NCBI RefSeq assembly: GCF_014218725.1
Contig: NZ_JABBJE010000001.1
Coordinates: 868,001-932,000 of the forward strand
Direction: 5' to 3'
Source of the DNA: Brevundimonas huaxiensis
GTDB taxonomy: Bacteria > Pseudomonadota > Alphaproteobacteria > Caulobacterales > Caulobacteraceae
Length of the DNA stretch: 64,000 nt
The position numbers were made by a program, and so were the translations under genes. The notes beneath the pieces were generated by a model. That model was not told where the DNA came from and did no database searches. It saw nothing but the letters and a program-made list of their open reading frames with translations. Below, one piece after another: positions 44,407-52,435 of this stretch (the stretch's first letter is position 1; each line of letters begins with the position of its first letter).

Positions 44407-45297
44407 ATGTCCGTGAGCGATCGTCCGATCCTCATCAAGAAGGTCAAGAAGGTCTCCGGCGGAGGCCACCACGGCGGTGCGTGGAAAGTGGCCTACGCGG
44501 ACTTCGTGACCGCCATGATGGCCTTCTTCCTGCTGATGTGGCTGATCAACACGACCGACCCGGAGCAGAAGCGCGGCATCGCCGAATATTTCGCACCCGC
44601 CAGCGTGTCCGAAACGACGTCGGGTTCGGGCGGCATTCTGGGCGGCACATCGCTGGGCGACGACGGCGTCAAGAGCGCCGGCTCGCAGTCGGTTTTGGAA
44701 GAACTGGCGCCCGAGGCGCCCGCGACCGATCAGACCGGCTCCAGCCTGTCGTCCGCCAGCGACGCCGCCCTTCAGGCCGAGATCCAGAAGCGCGAGGCCG
44801 CCGAGTTCGCCAGCGCCGCCGAATCGCTGCGCCAAGCCATGCAGTCGATGCCGGAACTGGCCGAACTGTCGAAACAGCTGATCGTGGACCAGACGCCCGA
44901 GGGGCTGCGCATCCAGCTGGTCGATCAGGAAGGTCGGTCGATGTTCGACAACAACTCTGCGCGGCCCAACGCCCGCGCCCAGGTGCTGCTGCGCGCCGTG
45001 GCCAAGGTGATCAATCAGTTGCCGAACCGTATCTCCATCACCGGACATACCAGCGCAGCGCCCGGCTCCAGCCGCGCCAGCGCCCCTGCCGACTGGAGCC
45101 TGTCGTCCGAGCGCGCGAACGGCTCGCGTCTGGTGCTGCAAGGTTCGGGCGTCGATCCCGACCGGGTCTATTCGGTGGCGGGCAAGGCGGGGTCCGACCC
45201 GCTCTATCCGGACGATCCAACCCTGGCCGGCAACCGTCGCATCGCCATCGTCCTGTTGCGCGAGGCGCCGGTCCTGCCGTCGGACACCTCGCTGTGA
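44407..45297 (+). CDS. motB: Flagellar motor stator protein MotB
   Basis: This 296-residue inner-membrane protein has a single TM helix at residues about 30-48 (YADFVTAMMAFFLLMWLI) with the proton-carrying Asp32. The C-terminal OmpA-like peptidoglycan-binding domain covers about residues 150-290 (GLRIQLVDQEGRSMFDNNSA, ISITGHTSA, SSERANGSRLVLQGSGVDPDR, NRRIAIVLL). The start at 44407 is preferred to one ten codons earlier. No motA is next to it; in Caulobacterales the two are separate. It forms part of the stator of the flagellum. Confidence 0.95.
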   Translation: MSVSDRPILIKKVKKVSGGGHHGGAWKVAYADFVTAMMAFFLLMWLINTTDPEQKRGIAEYFAPASVSETTSGSGGILGGTSLGDDGVKSAGSQSVLEELAPEAPATDQTGSSLSSASDAALQAEIQKREAAEFASAAESLRQAMQSMPELAELSKQLIVDQTPEGLRIQLVDQEGRSMFDNNSARPNARAQVLLRAVAKVINQLPNRISITGHTSAAPGSSRASAPADWSLSSERANGSRLVLQGSGVDPDRVYSVAGKAGSDPLYPDDPTLAGNRRIAIVLLREAPVLPSDTSL

Positions 45298-45411
45298 CCC
45301 TAGTCGGCTGCAACGCGAACAGGCTTGCAGCCGGAAGGCGGATGACGCCAAATCGCGCGATGAGCGTTGTGTCGTCGCAATATTGGCAAGATCGGATGTG
45401 GACCTGAGGCC

Positions 45412-46149
45412 GTGACCCAGCACGTACCGACCCGACAGCTTCGCTTCTTCATGACTTCTGTCGCGCCCTGCCCGTATCTTCCGGGCAAGACGGAGCGGAA
45501 GGTCTTCGCCAACCTGCGCTTCTCGGACGGCGCGCACGTCAATGACGAACTGACGCTGGCCGGCTTTCGCCGCAGCCAGAACATCGCCTATCGCCCGGCC
45601 TGCGAAGCGTGTGACGCCTGTGTCTCCGTGCGGCTGCCGGTGCCGGAGTTCACGTTCAGCCGCTCGCAGCGCAAGGTGCTGGCCCGCAACGCCGACCTGT
45701 CGCGCGACCTGGTCGAAGCGGAGGCTACGACCGAACAGTTCCAGCTTCTGCGCCGCTATCTGACCGCGCGCCATCCGACCGGCGGCATGAGCGACATGGG
45801 CTGGCTGGATTACGTCGCCATGGTCGAGGATACGGCCGTGCGCACCCATCTGATCGAATACCGCCTGCCCTCCACCGACGGCGGACCGGGCGACCTGGTC
45901 GCCGTAACCCTGACGGACCTGCTGAAAGACGGCCTGTCGATGGTCTACAGCTTCTATGACCCGACGATGGAGCGGCGCAGCCTGGGCCGGTTCGCCATCC
46001 TAGATCATGTGCGCCAGGCCGCCATCGTCGGCCTCCCGTTCGTCTACCTCGGCTATTGGGTCCAGGGCTCGGCCAAGATGCATTACAAGGCCGACTTCCG
46101 CCCGATGGAAACCCTCGGCAAGCTCGGCTGGTCACGGCGCGACGCCTGA
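45412..46149 (+). CDS. bpt: Aspartate/glutamate leucyltransferase (arginyltransferase Bpt/Ate)
   Basis: This 245-residue protein marks N-terminal Asp/Glu residues for degradation by transferring an amino acid from tRNA (N-degron pathway). GTG at 45412 with GAGG upstream is chosen; the ATG frame start 15 codons earlier has poor context. Motifs: CPYLPGKTERKVFANL, RRSQNIAYRPACEACDACVSVRLPV with its cysteines, and GLPFVYLGYWVQGSAKMHYKADFRPME. Core gene in alphaproteobacteria. Confidence 0.94.
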   Translation: MTQHVPTRQLRFFMTSVAPCPYLPGKTERKVFANLRFSDGAHVNDELTLAGFRRSQNIAYRPACEACDACVSVRLPVPEFTFSRSQRKVLARNADLSRDLVEAEATTEQFQLLRRYLTARHPTGGMSDMGWLDYVAMVEDTAVRTHLIEYRLPSTDGGPGDLVAVTLTDLLKDGLSMVYSFYDPTMERRSLGRFAILDHVRQAAIVGLPFVYLGYWVQGSAKMHYKADFRPMETLGKLGWSRRDA

Positions 46150-46225
46150 GGCGCCCCTTCGTCGCAGCCGGTTCAAATCGTCATCGAAGCATCCTATGTG
46201 GGCGGCGACATTACGGAGCCGCGTC

Positions 46226-46996
46226 TTGCTGATTGTTCTTTCCCCGGCCAAGCGCCTCGATTTCACCGAAGCCGATGCGGCCAGTCCGGCGACGGACCGG
46301 CGGTTCCTCGAAGACACCGCCAGCCTGTCCAAGACCGCCAAGCGCCAGACCAAGGCAGACCTGCGTCGGCTGATGGGGATTTCCGACGATTTGGCGACGC
46401 TGAACGCCGCGCGTTTCGAGGCTTTCGATCCTGAATCGACCGAGGGCGTTCAGGCCGCCTTCGCCTTTGCCGGCGATGTCTATGAGGGTTTGAAAGCGCG
46501 CGAACTGGACGCCGAGGCCTTGGCGTTCGCCCAGGATCACTTGCGCATTCTGTCCGGCTTTTATGGCCTGCTGCGTCCATTGGACCGGATCCAGCCCTAT
46601 CGCCTGGAGATGGGCACGCGGCTGAAGACGCGTCGCGGGGCCAGCCTGTACGACTTCTGGGGCGACCGGATTTCCAAACAACTGAACGAAGACGCCGAAG
46701 GCCAGTCGGATCCGACGCTGGTGAACCTGGCCAGCCAGGAATATTTCGGCGCCGTCGATGCAAAGGCGCTGAAACTGCCTGTCGTCACGCCCCAGTTCCG
46801 GGAAGAGAAGAATGGCGAGAGCCGCATCATCTCGTTCTTCGCCAAGAAGGCGCGCGGGACCATGGCGCGTTTCGCGATCGACGAGCGCGTGGAACGGGTC
46901 GCAGACCTGAAGGCTTTCGACCGGGACGGTTATGCGTTCGACAAGGCCGCTTCGACCGACACCGAGTGGATATTCATCAGATCGGGAAATTCTTGA
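46226..46996 (+). CDS. yaaA: Peroxide stress protein YaaA
   Basis: This 256-residue YaaA/DUF328 protein begins at a TTG (46226) preceded by GGAG, giving MLIVLSPAKRLDF, the family start. Characteristic segments are FAGDVYEGLKA, LRILSGFYGLLRPLDRIQPYRLEMGTRL, LYDFWGDRIS and LVNLASQEYFGAVD. In E. coli YaaA lowers free iron during peroxide stress. It is followed by bdhA with a 53 bp gap. Regulation by OxyR-type sites is not visible here. Confidence 0.92.
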   Translation: MLIVLSPAKRLDFTEADAASPATDRRFLEDTASLSKTAKRQTKADLRRLMGISDDLATLNAARFEAFDPESTEGVQAAFAFAGDVYEGLKARELDAEALAFAQDHLRILSGFYGLLRPLDRIQPYRLEMGTRLKTRRGASLYDFWGDRISKQLNEDAEGQSDPTLVNLASQEYFGAVDAKALKLPVVTPQFREEKNGESRIISFFAKKARGTMARFAIDERVERVADLKAFDRDGYAFDKAASTDTEWIFIRSGNS

Positions 46997-47049
46997 TCCC
47001 GACATCGACCTCCCGCTAATCTCGCCAAAACAAACCAAGGGGCGGATTC

Positions 47050-47889
47050 ATGTCGCAAGAGCCTAACTCCACGGGCGCTGACAGTCGGGCGGCACGCGGT
47101 ATCGGCGATCTGAAAGGACAGGTCGCGGTCATCACGGGTTCGACCTCCGGCATCGGGCTGGCTCTGGCGCGGGCCGTGGCGGCAGGCGGCGGCGACGTCG
47201 TGCTGAACGGCCTGGGCGACCCGACGGAAATCGAGCGTACCCGCGCCGATCTGGAGGCCTCATCCGGCGTTCGCGTTCTCTATCATCCAGCCGATATGAC
47301 GCGCGGTGACGAGATCGCCGACATGATCGCCTTCGCTGAACGCGAACTGGGCCGCCTGGACATCCTGGTCAACAACGCCGGCATCCAGCACGTCGAATCC
47401 GTCGAGAACTTCCCCACCGACCAGTGGGAGAAGATCATCGCCATCAACCTGTCCTCGGCCTTTTACGCCACGCGCGCGGCCATCCCGGTCATGAAGGCGC
47501 AGGGGCGCGGTCGGATCGTCAACATGGCCTCGGCGCACGGTCTGGTGGCCAGTCCGTTCAAGTCCGCCTATGTCGCGGCAAAGCATGGCGTCATCGGCTT
47601 CACCAAGACCACAGCGCTGGAACTGGCGCGCGACAACATCACCTGCAACGCCATCTGCCCCGGCTTCGTCGAGACGCCGATCGTGACCAAACAGATCGCG
47701 GATCAGGCGCGCACGCGAAACATGACCGAGGAGCAGGTGCTGACGGACGTCATTCTGGCGGCCCAGCCGACAAAGCGGTTCGTCACGACGGAGGAGCTGA
47801 CCGGCCTCTTCCTCTACCTGGTCAGCGACCTCGGCGCCTCGGCCAACGGGGCCAGTTTCTCGATCGACGGCGGCTGGACCGCTCAGTAG
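47050..47889 (+). CDS. bdhA: 3-hydroxybutyrate dehydrogenase (SDR family)
   Basis: This 279-residue short-chain dehydrogenase. The NAD-binding TGSTSGIG, NNAG in ILVNNAGIQHV, active-site Ser and the YxxxK in SAYVAAKHGVIGF are present. The C-terminal CPGFVETPIV...IADQAR and FSIDGGW fit D-3-hydroxybutyrate dehydrogenase, which turns over polyhydroxybutyrate or ketone-type fuels. A patatin-like gene follows 18 bp downstream, a common pairing in PHB-using alphaproteobacteria. Confidence 0.92.
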   Translation: MSQEPNSTGADSRAARGIGDLKGQVAVITGSTSGIGLALARAVAAGGGDVVLNGLGDPTEIERTRADLEASSGVRVLYHPADMTRGDEIADMIAFAERELGRLDILVNNAGIQHVESVENFPTDQWEKIIAINLSSAFYATRAAIPVMKAQGRGRIVNMASAHGLVASPFKSAYVAAKHGVIGFTKTTALELARDNITCNAICPGFVETPIVTKQIADQARTRNMTEEQVLTDVILAAQPTKRFVTTEELTGLFLYLVSDLGASANGASFSIDGGWTAQ

Positions 47890-47907
47890 CAAAGGAAGGC
47901 GGCGGTC

Positions 47908-48975
47908 ATGGCGATTTTCAAGCGCAAGACCGCCGAGGCGGCGGACAACGTTCCCGCCGCTTCCGCCCGACGGCCCATATGCCTAGCGCTTCAAGGCGGC
48001 GGCGCGCACGGCGCGTTCCAGTGGGGTGTGCTGGATCATCTGTTGGAAGACGATCGTCTGGATATTCGCGCGGTGTCCGGAGTCTCAGCGGGAGCGATGA
48101 ACGGAACTGCGTTGGTGTCGGGCCTCGCGTCAGGCGATGGCCGCGCCGCGTTGGACAAACTCTGGCGAGAGGTGAACCAGTCCGGCGGTCGCAACGTCTT
48201 TGGCGACAGCGCGATCTGGAATGCGGCGCGGACGCCCGACTGGATCAAGGACAACCCATTCTGGCGCGCGGGCGAGACGCTGGCGATGTCGATGAGTCCG
48301 TATGAATTCAATCCGCTGAACCATAATCCTCTGAAGCGGGTTTTGCAGGCCTCAGTCGATTTCAGCGCCGTTCAGGCCTCGGACATCCGGCTTTTCATCG
48401 CCGCCACCGCCGTGCGCCAGGCGAAGGCGCGCATCTTCCAGACGAATGAGATCAACGCCGATGTCCTGATGGCGTCGGCCTGCCTGCCCCATCTGTTCCA
48501 AGCCGTGGAGATCGACGGCGAGCCCTATTGGGACGGCGGCTATCTGACCAATCCGCCGCTGTGGCCTTTGACCGGAGACGACACGCCGGACGACGTGCTG
48601 CTGATCACACTCAACCCAATGGTCCGCGACGAGACGCCGAAAAGCGCAGGCGACATCGTCGATCGGCTGAACGAGATCGTCTTCAACGCCCCGCTGGTCG
48701 CCGAACTGCGCGCCATCGCCCTGGCGGGTGAACTGATCGAACACGGGCAGTTGAAAGGCGGCGGCGCGGGACCTTATCGGCACGTCCGGTTGCACGCGAT
48801 CGAGGCGGACGGCTGGCTTTCGGACCTGTCGCTGCGATCCAAATTCAACACCGAGTGGAGCTTCCTCAACGATCTGAAGGCGCGGGGCCGTGCGGCTGCC
48901 GACGATTGGTTGAACGCGTGCCTGAACAGCGTCGGACGCCATTCCAGCGTCGATCTTCAGGCCCGCTTCGGCTAG
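47908..48975 (+). CDS. Patatin-like phospholipase
   Basis: This 355-residue alpha/beta lipase-fold protein has LALQGGGAHGAFQWGVLDHL (oxyanion hole), nucleophile elbow VSGVSAGAMNG and dyad Asp in WDGGYLTNP, with a C-terminal HYRHVRLHAI-like end. Family members hydrolyse lipids, or granule or PHB-linked substrates when near bdhA. It follows bdhA within 18 bp. It converges with the tsaC-like gene, overlapping it by four bases. The substrate is not known. Confidence 0.9.
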   Translation: MAIFKRKTAEAADNVPAASARRPICLALQGGGAHGAFQWGVLDHLLEDDRLDIRAVSGVSAGAMNGTALVSGLASGDGRAALDKLWREVNQSGGRNVFGDSAIWNAARTPDWIKDNPFWRAGETLAMSMSPYEFNPLNHNPLKRVLQASVDFSAVQASDIRLFIAATAVRQAKARIFQTNEINADVLMASACLPHLFQAVEIDGEPYWDGGYLTNPPLWPLTGDDTPDDVLLITLNPMVRDETPKSAGDIVDRLNEIVFNAPLVAELRAIALAGELIEHGQLKGGGAGPYRHVRLHAIEADGWLSDLSLRSKFNTEWSFLNDLKARGRAAADDWLNACLNSVGRHSSVDLQARFG

Positions 48976-49889
48976 CCGACGAAGCCTGCGGCGCGGCGTA
49001 GACGGTCGTTGATGGCTTCACCCAGTCCCGTCGTCGGGATCGGCGATACGGCGATACCTGTCGGCCGTGTGCGGTCGGCTTCGCGCAGCAGTCGGAACAG
49101 ATTGGCGGCGGCTTCGCGCAGGTCGCCCGACGGGCTCAGGCTCCAGCGCGGCTCGCCAGCTTCTGGGCCAAAGCCAAGCAGTATCTCGCCGTCACGCGCC
49201 TGCTTCGCCTCGATCCGAACCGGCGCATCCGGCGCATAGTGCAGGGTCAGTCGCCCGGGCGAACGATGCCCCTCCCCGCTCTCATGAAGGGGACCGACGA
49301 CCGCCTCGATCTCGGATCGGGTGATGGCGCCGGGACGCAGCAGGGCGACCCCGCCGCCCAGCACCGACACGACCGTGCTTTCCAGACCGACCTCACAAGG
49401 CCCGCCATCAACCGCCGCTGCGACTGCAAAGCCCGTCTCCTCGACAGCATCCGTGAAGGCCGTCGGGCTCGGGCGGCCGGAACGATTGGCTGAGGGGGCC
49501 ACAACCGGGCCGCCGAACGCCGCTAACACTTCTCTGGCCACGGAATGCGCCGGAACGCGGATCGCGACGCTGTCCAGCCCCGCGCGCGCCAAGTCGCAAA
49601 CCCTGCGCGTGTCCAAGATCGGCGTGATCAGGGTGAAGGGCCCAGGCCAGAAGGCGTCCGCCAAGGCCCATCCAAGCGGGCCCAACTCCCCAATCTTGGC
49701 GGCCGCATCGGCATCGACGACATGCGAGATCAGCGGATTGAACTTCGGCCGTCCCTTTGCGGCGAAGATGGCGGCGACCGCTTCGGCATTGCTGGCATCG
49801 GCGCCCAGTCCATAGACTGTCTCGGTCGGCAGCAGGATCAGATCGCCGTTCGCCAGCGCCTGTCCGGCTTGCAGCGGCGTTTGACTCAC
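48972..49889 (-). CDS. tsaC: L-threonylcarbamoyladenylate synthase (Sua5/TsaC type)
   Basis: This 305-residue enzyme makes TC-AMP for t6A modification of tRNA. The N-terminal YrdC core is LPTETVYGLGADASNAEAVAAIFAAKGRPKFNPLI and APSANRSGRPSPT; a C-terminal Sua5 domain (LTLHYAPDAPVRI, then GFG) gives the longer Sua5 length. The GTG start at 49889 overlaps the cytochrome b561 stop. It is convergent with the patatin gene. Confidence 0.93.
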   Translation of the reverse strand: MSQTPLQAGQALANGDLILLPTETVYGLGADASNAEAVAAIFAAKGRPKFNPLISHVVDADAAAKIGELGPLGWALADAFWPGPFTLITPILDTRRVCDLARAGLDSVAIRVPAHSVAREVLAAFGGPVVAPSANRSGRPSPTAFTDAVEETGFAVAAAVDGGPCEVGLESTVVSVLGGGVALLRPGAITRSEIEAVVGPLHESGEGHRSPGRLTLHYAPDAPVRIEAKQARDGEILLGFGPEAGEPRWSLSPSGDLREAAANLFRLLREADRTRPTGIAVSPIPTTGLGEAINDRLRRAAGFVG

Positions 49890-50437
49890 GGTCGGCGCGG
49901 GATGATCGGGATCATCCGGTGCAGCACATTGTCCCGATCAATGAACTGATGCTTCAGCGCCGCGATCACATGCAGGGCGATCAAGACATAGAGCCCCTTC
50001 ACAGCCAGTTCGTGCAGCCCCATCAGGCTGCGCGCCGCTTCACGCCCGCCGCTGACGGGCAAGAGGGGCCAGGAGAAGAGACCGAACCACTCGATTGCGC
50101 GCCCGCCCGCCGATGATGCGAGCCAACCGGTCATAGGAATGACGATCAGGGCCAGATAGAACAGGACGTGCGTCGCGCGCGCCGCCACCTTCTGCCAGCG
50201 CGGCAAGGCCGACGGCAAAGGAATCGCCGGATGCGCCAGGCGCCATCCGATCCGTGCAAGGGTCAGCACCAGGATCGTCAGACCCAGCGACTTGTGCAGC
50301 ATGACGAACTGGCCCGAAATCGGGCCTTCCGTATTCTCATGCGCGGTGATCAGCAGAACCTGCGTCAGAACGGCGGCGGCGATGCCCCAGTGCATCAGCA
50401 GGGAAACGACCGAATATCGATTGCGGGGCTCGCCCAT
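49886..50437 (-). CDS. Cytochrome b561-family membrane protein
   Basis: This 183-residue protein has four transmembrane helices. Haem-binding histidines are LLMHWGIAAAVLTQVLL, MLHKSLGLTILVLTLARIGWR, THVLFYLALIVIPMTGWLASSA and HELAVKGLYVLIALHVIAALKHQF. It belongs to the DUF4405/CybB b561 group of electron carriers that shuttle electrons to the periplasm. AAGGGA lies before the ATG at 50437. It overlaps the Sua5 gene by four bases. Donor and acceptor are unknown. Confidence 0.92.
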   Translation of the reverse strand: MGEPRNRYSVVSLLMHWGIAAAVLTQVLLITAHENTEGPISGQFVMLHKSLGLTILVLTLARIGWRLAHPAIPLPSALPRWQKVAARATHVLFYLALIVIPMTGWLASSAGGRAIEWFGLFSWPLLPVSGGREAARSLMGLHELAVKGLYVLIALHVIAALKHQFIDRDNVLHRMIPIIPRRP

Positions 50438-50571
50438 GTCTTCCCTTCCGCGACGGCACGGCGTCACCATGCATTCAGCCACTTTGCACTGAGACGGGGC
50501 GCGTCGCCAAGACGCTTGCAGCGACAGACCCCGACGCGGCACTTAGGCCGCAAAGACGATTGAGGAAACCC

Positions 50572-52356
50572 ATGACCTATCGCGCGCCCGTTCGAGACCT
50601 GGCCTTCACTCTGGAATCCGTCGCCGGCATGGCCGACGTGGCCGCAACCGGCGCCTTTCCCGACTATGACGCCGACGTCGCAGGCGCCGTTCTGGAGGCG
50701 GCGGGACAATTCTCGGAAGAGGTGCTGGCCCCGCTGAACCGGATCGGGGATCAGAAGGGCTCGACCTACGCCAACGGCGCCGTCACCGCCGCGCCCGGAT
50801 TCGCCGACGCCTATCGCCAGTTCGCGGCCGGCGGCTGGACCGGGCTCTCGGCCTCGACCGAAGCCGGCGGACAGGCCTTGCCCAAGGCGCTGGAACTGGC
50901 GGCCTATGAAACCGTCCATGCCGCCAACATGGCGTTCGGCCTGTGCCCTATGCTGTCGCTGGCCTCGATCGAGGCGCTGGAGCAGGTCGGGACGGAAGAG
51001 CAGAAGGCCAAATATCTGACCAAGCTGGTCAGCGGCGAATGGACCGGCGCCATGGTGCTGACCGAGCCGGGCGCCGGATCGGATCTGGGTTCGCTGATCA
51101 CCACGGCAACGCCGAACGGCGACGGGACCTATGCGCTGAACGGGCAGAAGATCTACATCACCTGGGGCGACCACGACGCGACCGACAATATCGTCCATCT
51201 GGTGCTGGCCCGCCTGCCGGACGCGCCCAAGGGGCCCAAGGGCATCAGCCTTTTCCTGGCGTCGAAGTATGCGGTGAAGGAAGACGGGACGCTGGGCGAT
51301 CGCAACGCCTTCCGCCCCGTCGGCGTCGAGCACAAGCTGGGCATCCACGCCTCTCCGACGTGCGTCATGAGCTATGAAGGGGCGACTGCGGAACTGGTCG
51401 GTCAGCCGAACCATGGCCTGGCCCATATGTTCGTGATGATGAACGCGGCGCGTCTGGCCGTCGGCGTCGAGGGCGTCGGCATCGCCGAACGCGCCTATCA
51501 GCACGCCCTCGCCTATGCCCTGGACCGTCGTCAGGGGCGCTCGGTCTGGACCGGCGAGACCAACGCCCCGATCTTCGACCATCCCGACGTGCGCCGTATG
51601 CTCAGCGTCATGAAGGCCAAGATTTCGGCGGCGCGCGCCGTGTGCCTATCGACCGGCGTCGCCGCCGATCTGGCCCGCCACGCCGGGACGGAGGAGGAAC
51701 GCCGTCGCTGGAAGGGACGCGAAGACCTGTTCACGCCGATCGCCAAGGCCTGGTCCACCGATATCGGCTGCGAGGTCGCCTCGATGGGCGTCCAGATCCA
51801 CGGCGGCATGGGCTTCATCGAGGAGACCGGCGCGGCGCAATACTATCGCGACGCCCGCATCGCCCCGATCTACGAAGGCACCAACGGCATCCAGGCCATG
51901 GATCTGGTGGGTCGCAAACTGTCGATGGACGGCGGCGATTCGGCCAAGGCGCTGATCGCAGACATGAAGACGACCCTGGTCGATCTCGGAAAGCTCTACA
52001 GCGGCAAGCCGGTCGAACGCTTCGCCACCGCCATCGAGGCGGTCGAGGACGCGACCCTGTGGCTGCTGGATCAGAAGGCTGATCCGAATGCGGCGGCCGA
52101 CGTGCTGGCGGCCGCCGACGCCTATCTGAAACTGCTGGGCGATGTGGCCGGCGGATGGATGCTGGCCAAGGGCGCGCTGGCGGCCAAGGCGAAGCTGGAC
52201 GCCAATGACGGTGATCCGGATTGGCTGCAGGGCAAACTGGACCTCTACGAAGTCTATGCCGCCAATGTGCTGGGCCACGTCTCCAGCCGTCTGGCGGCCG
52301 TGGGTCAGGGCGGCGACCTGCTGCGGCGCATGACGGTGGACGCGCTGGCCGGATGA
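50572..52356 (+). CDS. Acyl-CoA dehydrogenase (long-chain-like, FadE12/ACAD)
   Basis: This 594-residue flavoprotein has the standard ACAD domains: EPGAGSDLGSLITTATPNGDGTYALNGQKIYIT near residue 165, VEHKLGIHASPTCVM, and a catalytic glutamate in YEGTNGIQAMDLVGRKL. The N-terminal MTYRAPVRDLAFTLESV and a long C-terminal helical domain (DUF5945/ACDH_C-like) fit the 590-residue subgroup often annotated as 3-methylmercaptopropionyl- or medium-chain acyl-CoA dehydrogenase. The exact chain length preference is not readable. Preferred start 50572 has GAGGA upstream. Confidence 0.93.
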   Translation: MTYRAPVRDLAFTLESVAGMADVAATGAFPDYDADVAGAVLEAAGQFSEEVLAPLNRIGDQKGSTYANGAVTAAPGFADAYRQFAAGGWTGLSASTEAGGQALPKALELAAYETVHAANMAFGLCPMLSLASIEALEQVGTEEQKAKYLTKLVSGEWTGAMVLTEPGAGSDLGSLITTATPNGDGTYALNGQKIYITWGDHDATDNIVHLVLARLPDAPKGPKGISLFLASKYAVKEDGTLGDRNAFRPVGVEHKLGIHASPTCVMSYEGATAELVGQPNHGLAHMFVMMNAARLAVGVEGVGIAERAYQHALAYALDRRQGRSVWTGETNAPIFDHPDVRRMLSVMKAKISAARAVCLSTGVAADLARHAGTEEERRRWKGREDLFTPIAKAWSTDIGCEVASMGVQIHGGMGFIEETGAAQYYRDARIAPIYEGTNGIQAMDLVGRKLSMDGGDSAKALIADMKTTLVDLGKLYSGKPVERFATAIEAVEDATLWLLDQKADPNAAADVLAAADAYLKLLGDVAGGWMLAKGALAAKAKLDANDGDPDWLQGKLDLYEVYAANVLGHVSSRLAAVGQGGDLLRRMTVDALAG

Positions 52357-52435
52357 TCGGCTTGTCGTTTCTTCGTTTGACGTCGATGGGGCCGGACCTT
52401 CAAGGTCCGCCCTTCAAACAAGCAGGGAGCGTCCG